Shown: one piece after another, positions 45,735 through 57,575 of the stretch | How positions within the stretch are numbered: position 1 is the stretch's first letter | Layout: the number at the start of each line of letters is the position of its first letter | DNA from: Hericium rajendrae | Lineage: Eukaryota > Basidiomycota > Agaricomycetes > Russulales > Hericiaceae | Assembly (NCBI GenBank): GCA_033439255.1 | Contig: CM065886.1 | Location: 1,860,001 to 1,924,000 of the forward strand | Reading direction: 5' to 3' | DNA length: 64,000 nt | The notes under the pieces: model-generated | The model's input: the letters and a program-made list of their open reading frames with translations, nothing else | The model's database searches: none | Told to the model about the DNA's origin: nothing | Translations under genes and position numbers: made by a program

Positions 45735-48611
45735 GATCAGTGGAGATCTGTTAGACTTACTTTAAGATCAAGAGCCTGGGGGACAAATCTCAATTTTGAG
45801 TCTTGATTTTTGAGTTCTAGACAATACAAGACCTGTATAGCATGGCTGAGAAGCAGTTTATTAGTAAAATTTGAAGCATTTGAGAATAAGAGAATTGGTA
45901 AAGAATTGATGGACTTACCTTACGATCAAGATTTCTGGAGGGGATAATTCCAATTTCAAGTCTTGGTTTTTGAGCTCTGAACAATCTGAGGGCTATGCAT
46001 TATGTAGCATGTCTACAAAGCAATTGATTAGTACATTTCAGGGCATTTTAGAACAAGAGAATCAGTAGAGAACTGCTAGACTTACCTCAAAGTCAAGATG
46101 TTGAGGGGAAAATCTCAATTTTGAGTCTTGATTTTCGAGTTCTGGATGGTTTGGGGGCTATATAGCATGGCTGGAAAGCAATTAATCAGTAGAGTCGAAC
46201 GCATTTTAGAACAAGTGAATCGGTGAAGAATTGATGGACTTACCTCAAGGTCAAGGTTTCTAGGGGGTAATTCTAATTTTGAGTCTTGATTTTCGAGTTC
46301 TAAATGGTTTGAGGAATATATAGCATGGCTGGAAAGCGATTAATCAGCACATTCTGACGCATTTGAGAACAAGTGAATCAGTGAAGAATTGATGGACTTA
46401 CCTCAAGGTCAAGGTTTCTAGTAGGGATGGACACGAGTCAGAGTCACCTGCAGGTCAACACAGGTAAACCCGCGAAATTTACCTGCGGGTTCCCGATCCG
46501 CAGATCCGGATCACCCGGTGGCTGAGACCTGTCCGGATCCAGGTCAAGGTCTTGCAAAAATGCATCAACCTGCGAGTGACCCGCGGGTGACCCATAATTA
46601 TAGTACTTAGTAGTAATCTGCACCCTCATTTTATTTTGGGAAGAGCTACATGAAATATAATCTACAAATGCAAGGACTCTACTGCTACTGAACAGTCAAA
46701 TATATCTACCATAACCTGGCTGCAGGTGAGGCGTAGGGATCGAGTGCGAGATGGCAGGGCCATGTGTGACGCGCGGGGTGCAAACACATGCAGGTGGGGC
46801 CGTACATCGGTGCAAGGGTGCATGCAGGCATACACATGGCGGCATGGTCGTGTTTGAGTGTGTGCGCATGCATTGGTGGACACGCAATGCGGGAGGCCAT
46901 GCGCGAATGCTGGCTCACACAGCTGTGCACATGCGAGCAGCGTCGCTGGCAGCGGCGGGATCATACGGCGCATGGGATGTGATCAAGTTGGGCACTGGTG
47001 TGCCCCACAGGTGGGTGTTGGTGTTGACGAATGCATGTCGACATGCAGGGGAAGTGAGCAGGGTGGGGGTCGGACTGCACGGCAACGTCGACGAGCAGCG
47101 GCGGGTGGAGTTGATGCGAAAGAAACGGGTCGTCCGCTTGGACGCTAATCGATACGATGTAGCGTACTCACCTCATTGTGTGCCACCTCGAATCTCTCGC
47201 CGAACGCCTCATCGCGTGGCCGTCCTTGCTCCATCCTTCGAGCCATCCCAAATGCTAGCGGATGCCTGTCGGCGTCTGCATCCTAACTTCTCGCCTGCGG
47301 AGCCTTTGGCCGTCCTCGATGGCGTCCGCGAAGGTATCCAGATGAGGCATGGCCGTACCTACGCGCGCGTGCAGGAATGTGCATTAGTGCGAACGTGTGC
47401 ATGTGCGCATGTTGATGAGTCCGTATACGATGCGTGCTGGTACGCATATGTCGATGGGGATGGAGAGCGTGTATGGGAGGTGTCGAGTCGGAGGTGTCGA
47501 GTGGGAGGTGGCAGTGTCGTTGTGAGGTTGTGCACCGCGTCATCGCCTATCGAGTCTTCGACACTAGAATAAATAGCAAATTCAGTAAAAAGAATGAATA
47601 CAAATGCAAAACAAATATGAACCAAAAAAACTTACCAGCTGCTGCTGCTGGGCACGAATGGGCCACGCGGGGTGGTCTTGTCACATATGATGGTGTAAGG
47701 AATATTTGGAACCGGGCAGTCTGGCACAGCGTAACAATGGAAGCCAGTGTATTTTCGGCAGGTGGTCGTCGTGACCTGCTCCGACCCCCAGCTGGCATGG
47801 ACGACTCGAGTACGAGGGGCAGCGATACATTGAGGAAAATGACCTGCGAGTGATCCGTGGCGCCGCAGGTACCTGACCCGCGGCTCCGGATCACCCGGTG
47901 GCTGAAACCCGCGCGGATCCAGGTCAGACCTCGCGCTGGGTCAAATACCCGTGGGTTCGGATCCGGATCACCTGCGAGTGCACTCGTGTCGGTCCCTAGT
48001 TTCTAGGGGGTAATTCTAATTTCGAGTCTTGATTTTCGAGTTCTGGATGGTTTGAGGGATATATAGCATGGCTGGAAAGCAATTAATCAGCACATTCTGA
48101 CGCATTTGAGAACAAGTGAATCAGTGAAGAATTGATGGACTTACCTCAAGATCAAGGTTTCTGGGGGGTAATCTCAATTTCGAGTCTTGATTTCCGAGTT
48201 CTAGATGGTTTGGGGGCTATATAGCATGGCTGGAAAGCGATTAATCAGCACATTCTGATGCATTTGAGAACAAGAGAATCAGTGGAGAATTGATGGACTT
48301 ACCTCAAGATTAAGATCTTGGAGGGGATAATCTCAATTTCGAGTCTTGATTTTCGAGTTCTGGATGGTTTGAGGGATATATAGCATGGCTGGAAAGCAAT
48401 TAATCAGTAGAGTCGAACGCATTTGAGAACGAGAGAATCGGTGGAGAATTGATGGACTTACCTCAAGGTCAAGGTTTTTAGGGGGTAATTCCAATTTCGA
48501 GTCTTGATTTTCGAGTTCTGGATGGTTTGAGGGATATATAGCATGGCTGGAAAGCAATTAATCAGCACATTCCAACACATTTGAGAACAAGTAGATTGGT
48601 GGAGAATTGAG
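45735..48611 (+). repeat. ~150-bp tandem repeat array, about eight units, interrupted
   Basis: Units carry ACTTACCTCAAGGTCAAG, TTTCGAGTCTTGATTTTCGA, GGCTATATAGCATGGCTGGA and AAGCGATTAATCAGCACATT. About four units precede and four follow the hAT insertion at 46422-47998. The unit is the same family as at 18.7 kb. Confidence 0.8.
46422..47998. mobile_element. Non-autonomous hAT element, 1,577 bp, TSD GTTTCTAG
   Basis: Inverted ends TAGGGATGGACACGAGT and TAGGGACCGACACGAGT. A perfect 8-bp duplication GTTTCTAG lies at 46414-46421 and 47999-48006. Start TAGGG and 8-bp duplications are hAT hallmarks. A direct repeat of about 50 bp (CCGGATCACCCGGTGGCTGA and onward) lies at 46506 and 47886. The interior is CG-rich with GCATGC words and open frames on both strands, but no transposase domain is visible. 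Confidence 0.9.
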
Positions 48612-49100
48612 GGACTTACCTCAAGCTCATTTGAATAATGATGATTGGTTAATTTTCAACTAAGCAGATATGCTAGCATAGCTCAGAAGGCATTGTCTAA
48701 AAGTAGCTGTCAATGTGATTTTGAAAAGGTATAATACACCCTGGTTGGTGCTAAATTTAGAGACCTATGAATAAATTAGTCTGCCAGCTCAGCAAGTGAG
48801 ATACATACAAGATGACCAAGGTGAGCCATCGGGTTGAGTACCTCCTGGTTCCAAACCGTCAACCACTCAGCGGATGACTTGGAGATACCCATCGAGCCTT
48901 GCAGCCAACATGACAAGCATGCAGGATGTAAAGCTCATGAGGAAGCAAGACTTTACTGCTCTCACACTTCACCACCGAGTTTTGATTATGTAATCAGTCT
49001 TCAACACATAGATTTATAGGCATTTCTGTACTTATAATATACTATAAGAGTAGACATTGTACTAATGCTCATTGCTCATTGATTATATTATTTTTAGTAT
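48612..49100 (+). repeat. Array tail segment, matches 19171-19650
   Basis: The same tail as at 19.2 kb, ending TTTTTAGTATT. The two copies define the right-hand border of the larger repeat family. Confidence 0.75.
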
Positions 49101-49282
49101 TCCTGGATCCGATAGGACCAGGTCTTGTCAGTAACCAGGATTTCCTTATTCAGTAGGCAGCCAAAATTTCCTTTTCAAGCGACACAAATAGAACGCCCCT
49201 AAGTTCACCATGCCCCTAACTTCGTGCTACTTGCGGTCGCGGGAGCAAGTCCTGACTCAGTCAGACTTGACAACCTACCACC

Positions 49283-50041
49283 ATGGCTGTCCGCACCTCG
49301 TTCGTTGAAGACGTTGCTGACGACGACGACCACTGTACCCTTCCATGTCTGCCAAGAGACAGCTCAGTCTTAATTGACACTTCCCCGACTTGTCCTGCGC
49401 TTGGCCGCAGAGGTGTCAGACCAGAACCTAGCACGGGACAGCGACAGAGAGGGAAACATGATGAAGAACCCATTGCGCCTGCTGGCTGACCCGTTAGTCC
49501 ACTGCATAGTGGGCGGAAACGGCCGGCGGGGGATGTCGACGACGAACCTCCATCTAGTAAATGTTCGAGAATGGGAGCAATACCTTCGTTCTCTGGTAAG
49601 TCCTTGTGCACGGTGTTTCTCAATTTGCTAACTGCTTTTCACCCCTCTTCTTTCCCTCCTGGCGTTCTGTTGTCCGTTGCTCGTTGTTCGCCGTTCGTTG
49701 GTCGTTGTGTATTGCCTTTCGTCCGTCGTCACGTTCGTTGATTTCAGTTGACCCGTCCATTCCGCTTACCGATGACCGTACACCGTATACACTTGTTCGT
49801 GATCAGATTGTTGATGAGCATTCGTCTTTCGTGCCAAGTGGGAAATTTGTTCGAACTTCGTTCCTGACGCAGTGGTATTCGTTTGTGGGAGTTCAGCTCG
49901 AGTCAGATCCTCGACAATCAGAGCTTCTTGCTGTGTCTTCTCCTTCCCTAGAATTGTTGCTGTCATCATATGAGGGATGGACACGCCCGAACTTGCGGGC
50001 TGTGGCTGACCGGCATGGACTTCATTTCACTGGACGGACCA
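49283..50041 (+). pseudogene. Helitron protein N-terminal part, SAP-like
   Basis: After an intron (donor about 49598, acceptor at 49747) the frame reads DRTPYTLVRDQIVDEHSSFV, then LRAVADRHGLHFTGRTT. The last piece resembles a SAP-type DNA-binding helix pair. It is cut at 50041 by the first inserted element and resumes at 50625 with KQTILDTLNGNHTC in phase once the insertion and one CA are discounted. A frame change follows between about 50650 and 50730 before the Rep part. The true start (49283 or another ATG) is uncertain. Confidence 0.5.
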
Positions 50042-50622
50042 CATCAGGAAGGTTGACAACTTTCTGATTGACCTGACAATTTCTAACCCTACTGACAGCT
50101 TCTGATTGACCTGATCCACCTGAAAGCAATCTTGAGAAGCAAATATCTGATCAGACTTTTACATTCAAGAAAAGACATTTATTGTCAGATATATAAGTTT
50201 TTAATCTCTAACTAATAGATATATCAAAATCTTTGATATCTAAAATTTTTGAAAATCTGAGAGTGTCTGATTTCAAATCTGGAGGTCAAATATCAGTCAG
50301 ATGGATCAGACAGTGTCAGACACCATCAGATGCTCTCAGACAGTTGCAGATAATTTTCAGATATTTGACCTCCAGATTTGAAAAAATTCTCAGGTCAGAC
50401 ACTCTCAGATTTAGAAAATTTCAGATATCAGAAATTTTGTTATATCTATTAGTTAGAGATTACAAACTTATATATCTAACAATAAATGTCTTTACTTAAA
50501 TGTAAAAGTTTGATCAGATATTTGCCTGTTAAGATTGCTTTCAGGTGGATCAGGTCAATCAGGAGCTGTCAGTAGGGTTAGAAATTGTCAAGTCAATCAG
50601 AAAGTTGTCAACCTTCCTGATG
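50042..50622. mobile_element. CATCAG-ended element, 581 bp, TSD CA
   Basis: Inverted arms of about 190 bp start CATCAGGAAGGTTGACAACT. CA is duplicated at 50040-50041 and 50623-50624. Nearly identical to 53445-54025 and of the same length. Confidence 0.9.
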
Positions 50623-50651
50623 CACCAAACAGACCATTCTGGATACTCTGA

Positions 50652-53444
50652 ATGGTAACCACACCTGTCGGTTGGGTTGTAAGGGTTTATTATACATGTT
50701 TCGGGCATGTACAAACGAGCGTTAGGCCGTCCCGCCCCAGGCGTACCATTCGAACTGCAGCGCCGCAGTTTGGCCCGAGCTCTAATCATAATACAATACG
50801 TCAGCCAATTATCGCAGAAGCTTCGTTTCCAACCGCCCACACAGCGCAGACATCGGAACGAGAAGAGTCATTTCCTCAGTTTTGTGATGAGCAGTGTCGG
50901 TTTGAAATTATACGGGAAGTGCAAGAGCATTTTCGAGACGAGCATTGGGTTATGAAACCGTGCGCGGTGTGTGGACAGAGCAAGTTCAACAGAGATATCA
51001 GTACGATACCTTGCTCAGAAGTGCCTTTGCACCTATTGCGCAACGATAGCATTCTGAACCGAATTTGGCCTGATGACTACAACTTTGAGGCGTATGACCG
51101 TGCATTTCTGGAAAGCCAAGCTTTGGCAGACCCGAACGTGCCAACGAGCATGAGCATGTGCTCGTCGTGTGCTTCGCATTTAGATCGTGAAGAACAGCCG
51201 CCCGATGCAATTGCCAATTTTCAGTACTACGCTCATCATAGGTTACCCTTGGCGGTTCATAATGCATTTCGCAACGCTAGTATTCACAATTTACAATTAG
51301 CATCTGCCTGCCGCGCGACCCAAATATCTTTTGTTTATTCTGCTGAGCAGGTGGCAGGAACGGCGCGGCAAAAATTTTCGCGTGGAAATGTGGCGATCAT
51401 CCCTCAAGATGTGAGTGATGTCCAGAGAGTTTTGCCTCCATGTCCTGATGAAGGCGAGTTTATGATTTGTGTTATTTTTGTTGGTGGAGTCAAAAACCCT
51501 TCAACAGAAGACTTAAAGAAATTCAACCCCGTATTGGCAAATAAGAACCGAGTCGACACCATGCTGCAGTTTTTGACCACGAATAACGAATTCTACAGAA
51601 CGCATGGGATTACATATAGCAGGGAAAATCTTGACCGGCTTTGCCCGGATGCTGACTTTCAGGAAGGCACTGGAATCAGCAGGGCCATAGAAATATGCCA
51701 CATGCCGCAAGCCAACAGAGCTGCTGATGCAGTCAACAGTGGCTATGCGGAACGGGACAGCGATGTAGACGTACCCGATGATGACATCCTCATGGAAGTG
51801 GTTGGATTTGCGAACGCTGCTCAAGGTGGTGTGAGTCATTCGAGCATGAAAGCCCAGGCTTGGGATTGGTGTGTAAACCAACGCCGAGCTTACTGCAAAA
51901 TCGGGTCGGGGACGGAGCTTTTTCCAGACAGAGACCACAGGATGCTTACCTTTTTATTTCCGAACTTGGATCCTTGGGGAATAGGCAGATTTAACCACCC
52001 ACTACGGCAAGGCAAACAGTGTATCTCATTCGAACGTCAGTTGCGGAACTTGCTGTTGCGTTCTGACTCTCCGTTTTCAAAGGATCCCAACTTCGCCTAT
52101 ATAGGTTGGAACATCGTCCAGAAGTTGGAAGCCAGCCGCTCTATGAGTTTTCGTATACGTGATAATCAGTACCAGCCCATGTGTGATGAGTTGACCGCTT
52201 CCGCAGACTTGCTAGAGGTCATGAAAGACAAGTGGGAGGCAAATCCGGCAGCACAGACGACAACGTCGGCAGAAAAGAAAGCTATGGCACTACTGAACAA
52301 ACTGAGAGTGATCTCGAAAGAGTTGAGGGGATCGAATGGACAGCGGTTGAAGATGCAAAATGAAATTCGGGCGCTTTTGAAAGTACATGGCTGCCCGTCT
52401 CTGTTCGTAACGATTAATCCCGCTGATATTCAACATAAGATGGTACATATTTTAGCCGGAGGAGATCCTGATACCTTCCGAGAGTTGTCTGCATTTCAAC
52501 GAGCTAAGCAGGTGGCTGATAATCCGAAAGCCGCTGCATTGTTCTTCGACAATATGATCCAAGCCTTTGTTAAGCTCATTTTACGACACGGTGATAGTCG
52601 TCCCGGTCTGTTCGGCCACTGTCGGGCATACTACGGCACGGTGGAAGCACAAGGGCGAGGCACCCTACATTGCCATATGCTGATATGGCTGCGCGGAAGC
52701 ATGTCCCCGCAAACATTGAGGAATAAGATGCGCGACGATAGTACTTTTTGGCAGACAATGTTCTTGTGGGTAGAATCGATCATTAAGTGTGAATTGCCTG
52801 GGATGACCAGGGTGATGAGTGTGCGATCTGGAGAACAAATTCGAAAACCAGACAGAGGCGAACGGAACGATGTACGTACCTCAGATGCTCCGTTCCTACC
52901 AGACGAACTGGATGAAGAGTCCCTTGTGCTATTTCGCAAGAACTTTGAGGAGTTTGTGAAAGAACTAGCTATCGAATGCAACTGGCACGACCACCGGGAC
53001 ACCTGTTGGAAACATTTGAAACCCGGTCAGCCTCGAGACGATGCACACTGCCGGATGTGCATGGATGGGAAAACCCGTGCTCTTACTGAGATGGACCCAG
53101 ACACGTTCGCATTAAAATTACGGCGTTTGCATCCGTGGATCAATAACTATAATGATCTCATCATGTTCTTATTGAAGTGCAATATGGACGTCAAATTTAT
53201 CGGTTCGGGTGAAGCTGCAAAGGCCTTAGTTTACTACGTTACTGATTATATTACTAAAGCGTCTTTGCCGACTCACTTGGGACTAGCTGCACTGTGCTAT
53301 GCGATCAGGAGTAATGCTGCAAAGTTTGCGAACGATCATGACACGACAGCGACTACTGTTCATCGCAGTCTGATGACAAAGGTTGTGAATGCGATGATGG
53401 CTCGACAAGAGATATCTCACCAACAAGTCATGAGTTTTCTGCTG
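50652..53444 (+). pseudogene. Helitron Rep domain
   Basis: Long open frame with a Cys/His-rich start (DEQCRFEII, CAVCGQSKF, SMCSSCASHL), then the Helitron-like N domain, SLFVTINPADIQH, and the HUH motif GRGTLHCHMLIW at about 52654-52690. The paired catalytic tyrosines are in YYVTDYITK (about 53233-53259). Rep nicks and joins single-stranded DNA during rolling-circle transposition. The frame ends inside the second 581-bp element. It would be intact if that element were absent: element plus duplication is 583 bases, exactly the frame shift seen between the Rep and helicase parts. Confidence 0.9.
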
Positions 53445-54025
53445 CATCAGGAAGGTTGACAACTTTCTGATTGACCTGACAATTTCTAACCCTACTGACA
53501 GCTTCTGATTCACCTGATCCACCTGAAAGCAATCTTGAGAAGCAAATATCTGATCAGACTTTTACATTCAAGAAAAGACATTTATTGTCAGATATATAAG
53601 TTTTTAATCTCTAACTAATAGATATATCAAAATCTTTGATATCTGAAATTTTTGAAAATCTGAGAGTGCCTGATTTCAAATCTGGAGGTCAAATATCAGT
53701 CAGATGGATCAGACAGTGTCAGACACCATCAGATGCTCTCAGACAGTTGCAGATAATTTTCAGATATTTGACCTCCAGATTTGAAAAAATTCTCAGGTCA
53801 GACACTCTCAGATTTAGAAAATTTCAGATATCAGAGATTTTGTTATATCTATTAGTTAGAGATTACAAACTTATATATCTGACAATAAATGTCTTTACTT
53901 AAATGTAAAAGTTTGATCAGATATTTGCCTGTTAAGATTGCTTTCAGGTGGATCAGGTCAATCAGGAGCTGTCAGTAGGGTTAGAAATTATCAGGTCAAT
54001 CAGAAAGTTGTCAACCTTCCTGATG
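53445..54025. mobile_element. CATCAG-ended element, 581 bp, TSD TG
   Basis: Second copy in the same Helitron gene. TG is duplicated at 53443-53444 and 54026-54027, and it lies in the same orientation as the first. It interrupts MSFLL-GGGDRYC, a conserved stretch in Helitron proteins. Confidence 0.92.
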
Positions 54026-54027
54026 TG

Positions 54028-56937
54028 GGAGGGGGCGACCGTTACTGTAACCATACTTTCCGCTCGTTGTACTGGGGGGAACTTGACCGTTATTTGAGAA
54101 AACAGGAGGCCGAACAACGAAACGAATCTGAAATAATCGAAACGGAAACCCCTGAGGACGACTTTTATGCCATCGAGGAGGCTATTGAGCTGGGAACGAG
54201 AATCAATACAACTCGTAACTTCGCCTTCACTGCGAACCTGACGGAAAATGAAATTGAAGATGACAGCAACGACGCTGTGAATGACGACGAGACACCGAAT
54301 GGCAATGGAAGGGGAGAAGACCAGGGTGATGATGACGACCCGCAAATGGTGTCTCTCAGCACTGCAAAGGGCGTTTTGACTGTTTCGAGTTTGTTATATG
54401 ACTATCGTTTGCGAAGTTCTGATGTAAATTTCGAATGTCTCTCTGTCTGGCAATATGTTTCGTGGGTTGAGAAAATCACAAAGGCGGCAAAAGACCGTCG
54501 TCAACAGGCAACTCACCGGCTGCGTCCAAATCGAGCAGTGAAAAGGGTTCCGTTCCTCAATGATGACCACCCGCAATTTGATAGTCATATATGTCGTATG
54601 CGGGTAATTCCCGTTGTCCCTGTATATCTAGGTCCAGCGATTCCGCGCTGTGATATAGGAGGTGAAGATTATGAGCGATACTGCCGTTGCATGTTGACGT
54701 TGTTTAAACCCTGGAGATCAGTCACTGATCTGAAAGCACCAGACGAAACATGGCCCGAAGCATTTGAGAGGACAACCTTCAACGATGAGGTGACTCAAGT
54801 GATAGCAAATATCCACGTCGAAAGAGAGTGTCGTGACGCGCGTGATGCGGAGGTTGCAGCACGCCGTGAGAGTGGAGCGAGTGGATTGCTTGCTGGCGAT
54901 GGCGACCTGTATGGTCAACAGGCAGGAATTTCCGACGAGACTGTCGACGAGATGATTCCGTCCGTTGATCTAAACGCTATTCTTCTGCCTGGAAATGACG
55001 TTGACAGTAATCTCCTGGAATCATCCGTGGACGACTGAGAAGACAGAGCAGATGCACATGTGACAGAAATGCTGAAGTGCCTTGCAAATGTCGGATTACT
55101 ACAGGAGAATGTCCAAGGAGCAGCTGAAACAGAAAACCTTCAGAATGCCAATGAGAAATACAGCTTGTATGATGCTGGCGCCCAGCAGAAACGGATGGCG
55201 TACCTGAAAAAGCATAAACGTCCAAAGATGCGAGTCCCGCGCGTTGACGACAGTGCTGGTTTCTCCCCCCCAAATCTCTGTATTCCTCCATCTGCTTCGT
55301 TAGCGAGGCTCGGAGAACCGAGTGGCAATCAACAATTGTCAGTGCCGGCGGACGAATGGTCCCATGCTGAACCAGTGACCAAGGAAAGCCTTCTGCGCGA
55401 TGTTCTCCGAGATATGAATGTCAATAATAACGATGAACAGAAAATGGCCGTACAAATAGTCGCGGAGCATTACCACACGAATGATCCATCTCAGCTTCTT
55501 ATGTATGTCGCAGGTATAGGTGGTACTGGAAAGAGCCACGTCATAAAGGCAATTGTCGAGTTCTTCAGGCGATGTGACGAAACTGATAACATATTGCTCA
55601 GCGCGCCAACAGGGATAGCAGCCGTCCTTATCGGTGGATATACATTACATTCATTGTGTTTCCTGCCCAAATCGAAAAGACCCGTGAAAGCTGAAGAATT
55701 AGTGGACATCTGGAAGGACGTACAATACTTAGTCATCGATGAGATTTCTATGGTGTCTGCAACTATGTTATCAGATATCTCCTCCCGTCTCAGTGATACA
55801 AAATCGTGGGACCCGAGGACTCACAACAAACCGTTCGGAGGCGTTAACGTGATATTCATGGGCGATTTTGGCCAATTGAAACCTGTAAGAGCGACATCAT
55901 TACTCTCGCATACTTTGCATAGCAAGGTAGATAAGAACAAAGGACAATTCACAAAAGGCCAATCGGCTCTCCACGGAATACACCTTTGGAGGCAGGTGAA
56001 AACTGTCATTGAGCTGAAGAAAAACTGGCATCAGAAGGAAGACCCACTGTATGCTGATTTGGTTACTCGCATACGGGTTGGCAAAGGTACTAGTACTCCG
56101 TCCGCTGAAACCCCCTCGGATTATGACATCCTCTCCCGCCAAATCTTGAACGTTCTTGAATCGCAGGACCCGTCTGCAGTGGACGAATTCCGTGATGCCC
56201 CCGTCATCGTGAAAGAAAAGAAGGTCAGGGACGCGATCAATCTCTGAGTGGCGAAAAAGAAAGCCAAAGAAGCGGGTCACGACCTCAAACTATATGTCTC
56301 AAGGGACAGACAACACCGCAAAGCTTTAACGGGTCGAGTCGTGGAAAGGGTACGTGCAATGAAATCAAATATTACTGACGACCTTCCGATGTTTGTCGGC
56401 ATGAATGTGATGGTGACAGATAATGCGGACGTCATCCACGGCATTGCCAACGGCGCTGAAGGGATCGTTGAACATATCACATCCGACATAGATGAAGAAG
56501 GCAATGAATATGCGACATGCGCCTATGTGAACGTCCCCGATTCGGGTTTTCAGATTGATGGTTTGCAAAAAGACATTGTTCCGATTTTCCCATTGACGGC
56601 CAGTTTCCAATACACAACGCCTGATAAAGTTGAGCATAGTATTTCCAGAACTCAGCTACCGCTCTTGTCTGCATATTCCTATGTCGACTATAAAAGTCAG
56701 GGTCGATCTCTAACGAGAGCCATCGTTGATCTATCCGGTTCACCTAGTCTGCAAAGTGTCTATGTCATGTTGTCTAGGGTGAAGACATTGAAAGGACTTG
56801 CTATTCTGCGATGGTTCCCGCCTGCAAAAATTTGTACTGGCCTCCACCACGAGTTCCGAGAAGAATTTGCGCATCTGGACAACCTGTCCAGGCTAACAAG
56901 ACTCGACTTTCTCGCAAGTCATAAACAATCAACATAG
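54028..56937 (+). pseudogene. Helitron helicase domain, PIF1-type
   Basis: Continues from the Rep part with GGGDRYCNHTFRSLYW, an acidic linker and a superfamily 1 PIF1-like helicase: Walker A GIGGTGKS (about 55516), Walker B LVIDEISMV (about 55730), GDFGQLKPV (about 55862), and the C-terminal YVDYKSQGRSLTRAIVDLSG (about 56683). PIF1-type helicases unwind DNA 5' to 3'. The frame is single from 54028 to 56937 apart from TGA at 55036-55038 and 56245-56247. At both, CGA (Arg) would suit the context, so each may be a methyl-C deamination. Confidence 0.9.
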
Positions 56938-56939
56938 AT

Positions 56940-57570
56940 GGCTCCTGACGGCTTTTGTCATACGGGTATAGTTCGTCAGGGAAAACATTCCATGGCTGAT
57001 AACAGATCGCACCTATGCGCTCATGTGTGGAGAAAACAATGTCCAGGATCTCTGCCACCTGAACGGTACGGGATCATCAGGGAGGATGAGATTGTGTAAC
57101 GTCAAAAGTGTCCGCTCTCGCGCAAATGCAACTGATGTTGATCGACAAAAAGAATGCGACGACAGATGGGCATCAGACAAACTGCCAGTTGATCATAGAC
57201 AGTGGCACCACAGTGATCGAGGGATAAGGTGGATGTTGCCAGAGCGCCTCTCGATTCTAAGAATGCGGACCATCAATCCTTCTTTAGCGCCAGCTTATCC
57301 AATTACGTGAAAACAGACAGACAAAGGAATTGAAAGGTGAACACCAGCCTACAAAGGTTGTCCGCTACACGACGATAATTGGATACATTGGACGAACAGT
57401 TTTTATTATTATTATGGCGTTTTTAACAAACAGCGGAAGAAATAATATACATCACAGGCAAATAGGCGACAGTCACCACAGAACATAGAATAACAAACTC
57501 AAGCAGAATATGACGAGGACGTGTCTGAATCATCACATACAATACTGGAGGGACCGGCCACATGCGGACC
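56940..57570. other. Intergenic, probably Helitron 3' flank
   Basis: No supported gene. The 3' terminus of the Helitron should lie here. GTGTCCGCTCTCG near 57107 and a run of TTATTATTATT near 57405 were noted, but no convincing terminal hairpin was found. Confidence 0.35.
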
Positions 57571-57575
57571 ACGGG

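Larger units (their letters stand above)
49270..56940 (+). mobile_element. Helitron (rolling-circle transposon), near-complete gene
   Basis: A single large Rep-helicase gene read on the plus strand, interrupted by two 581-bp CATCAG elements. The parts are listed separately. Exact Helitron ends (5' TC, 3' hairpin and CTRR) were not found with confidence, so the limits are the coding limits. Inactivating changes are few, so it was active in the not very distant past. Confidence 0.85.

Noticed and set aside
46751-47572. A 273-residue open frame inside the hAT element
   Set aside because: It lies in CG-rich, GCATGC-type sequence with competing frames on the other strand, shows no transposase motif, and has no clear counterpart in the decayed sister copy.
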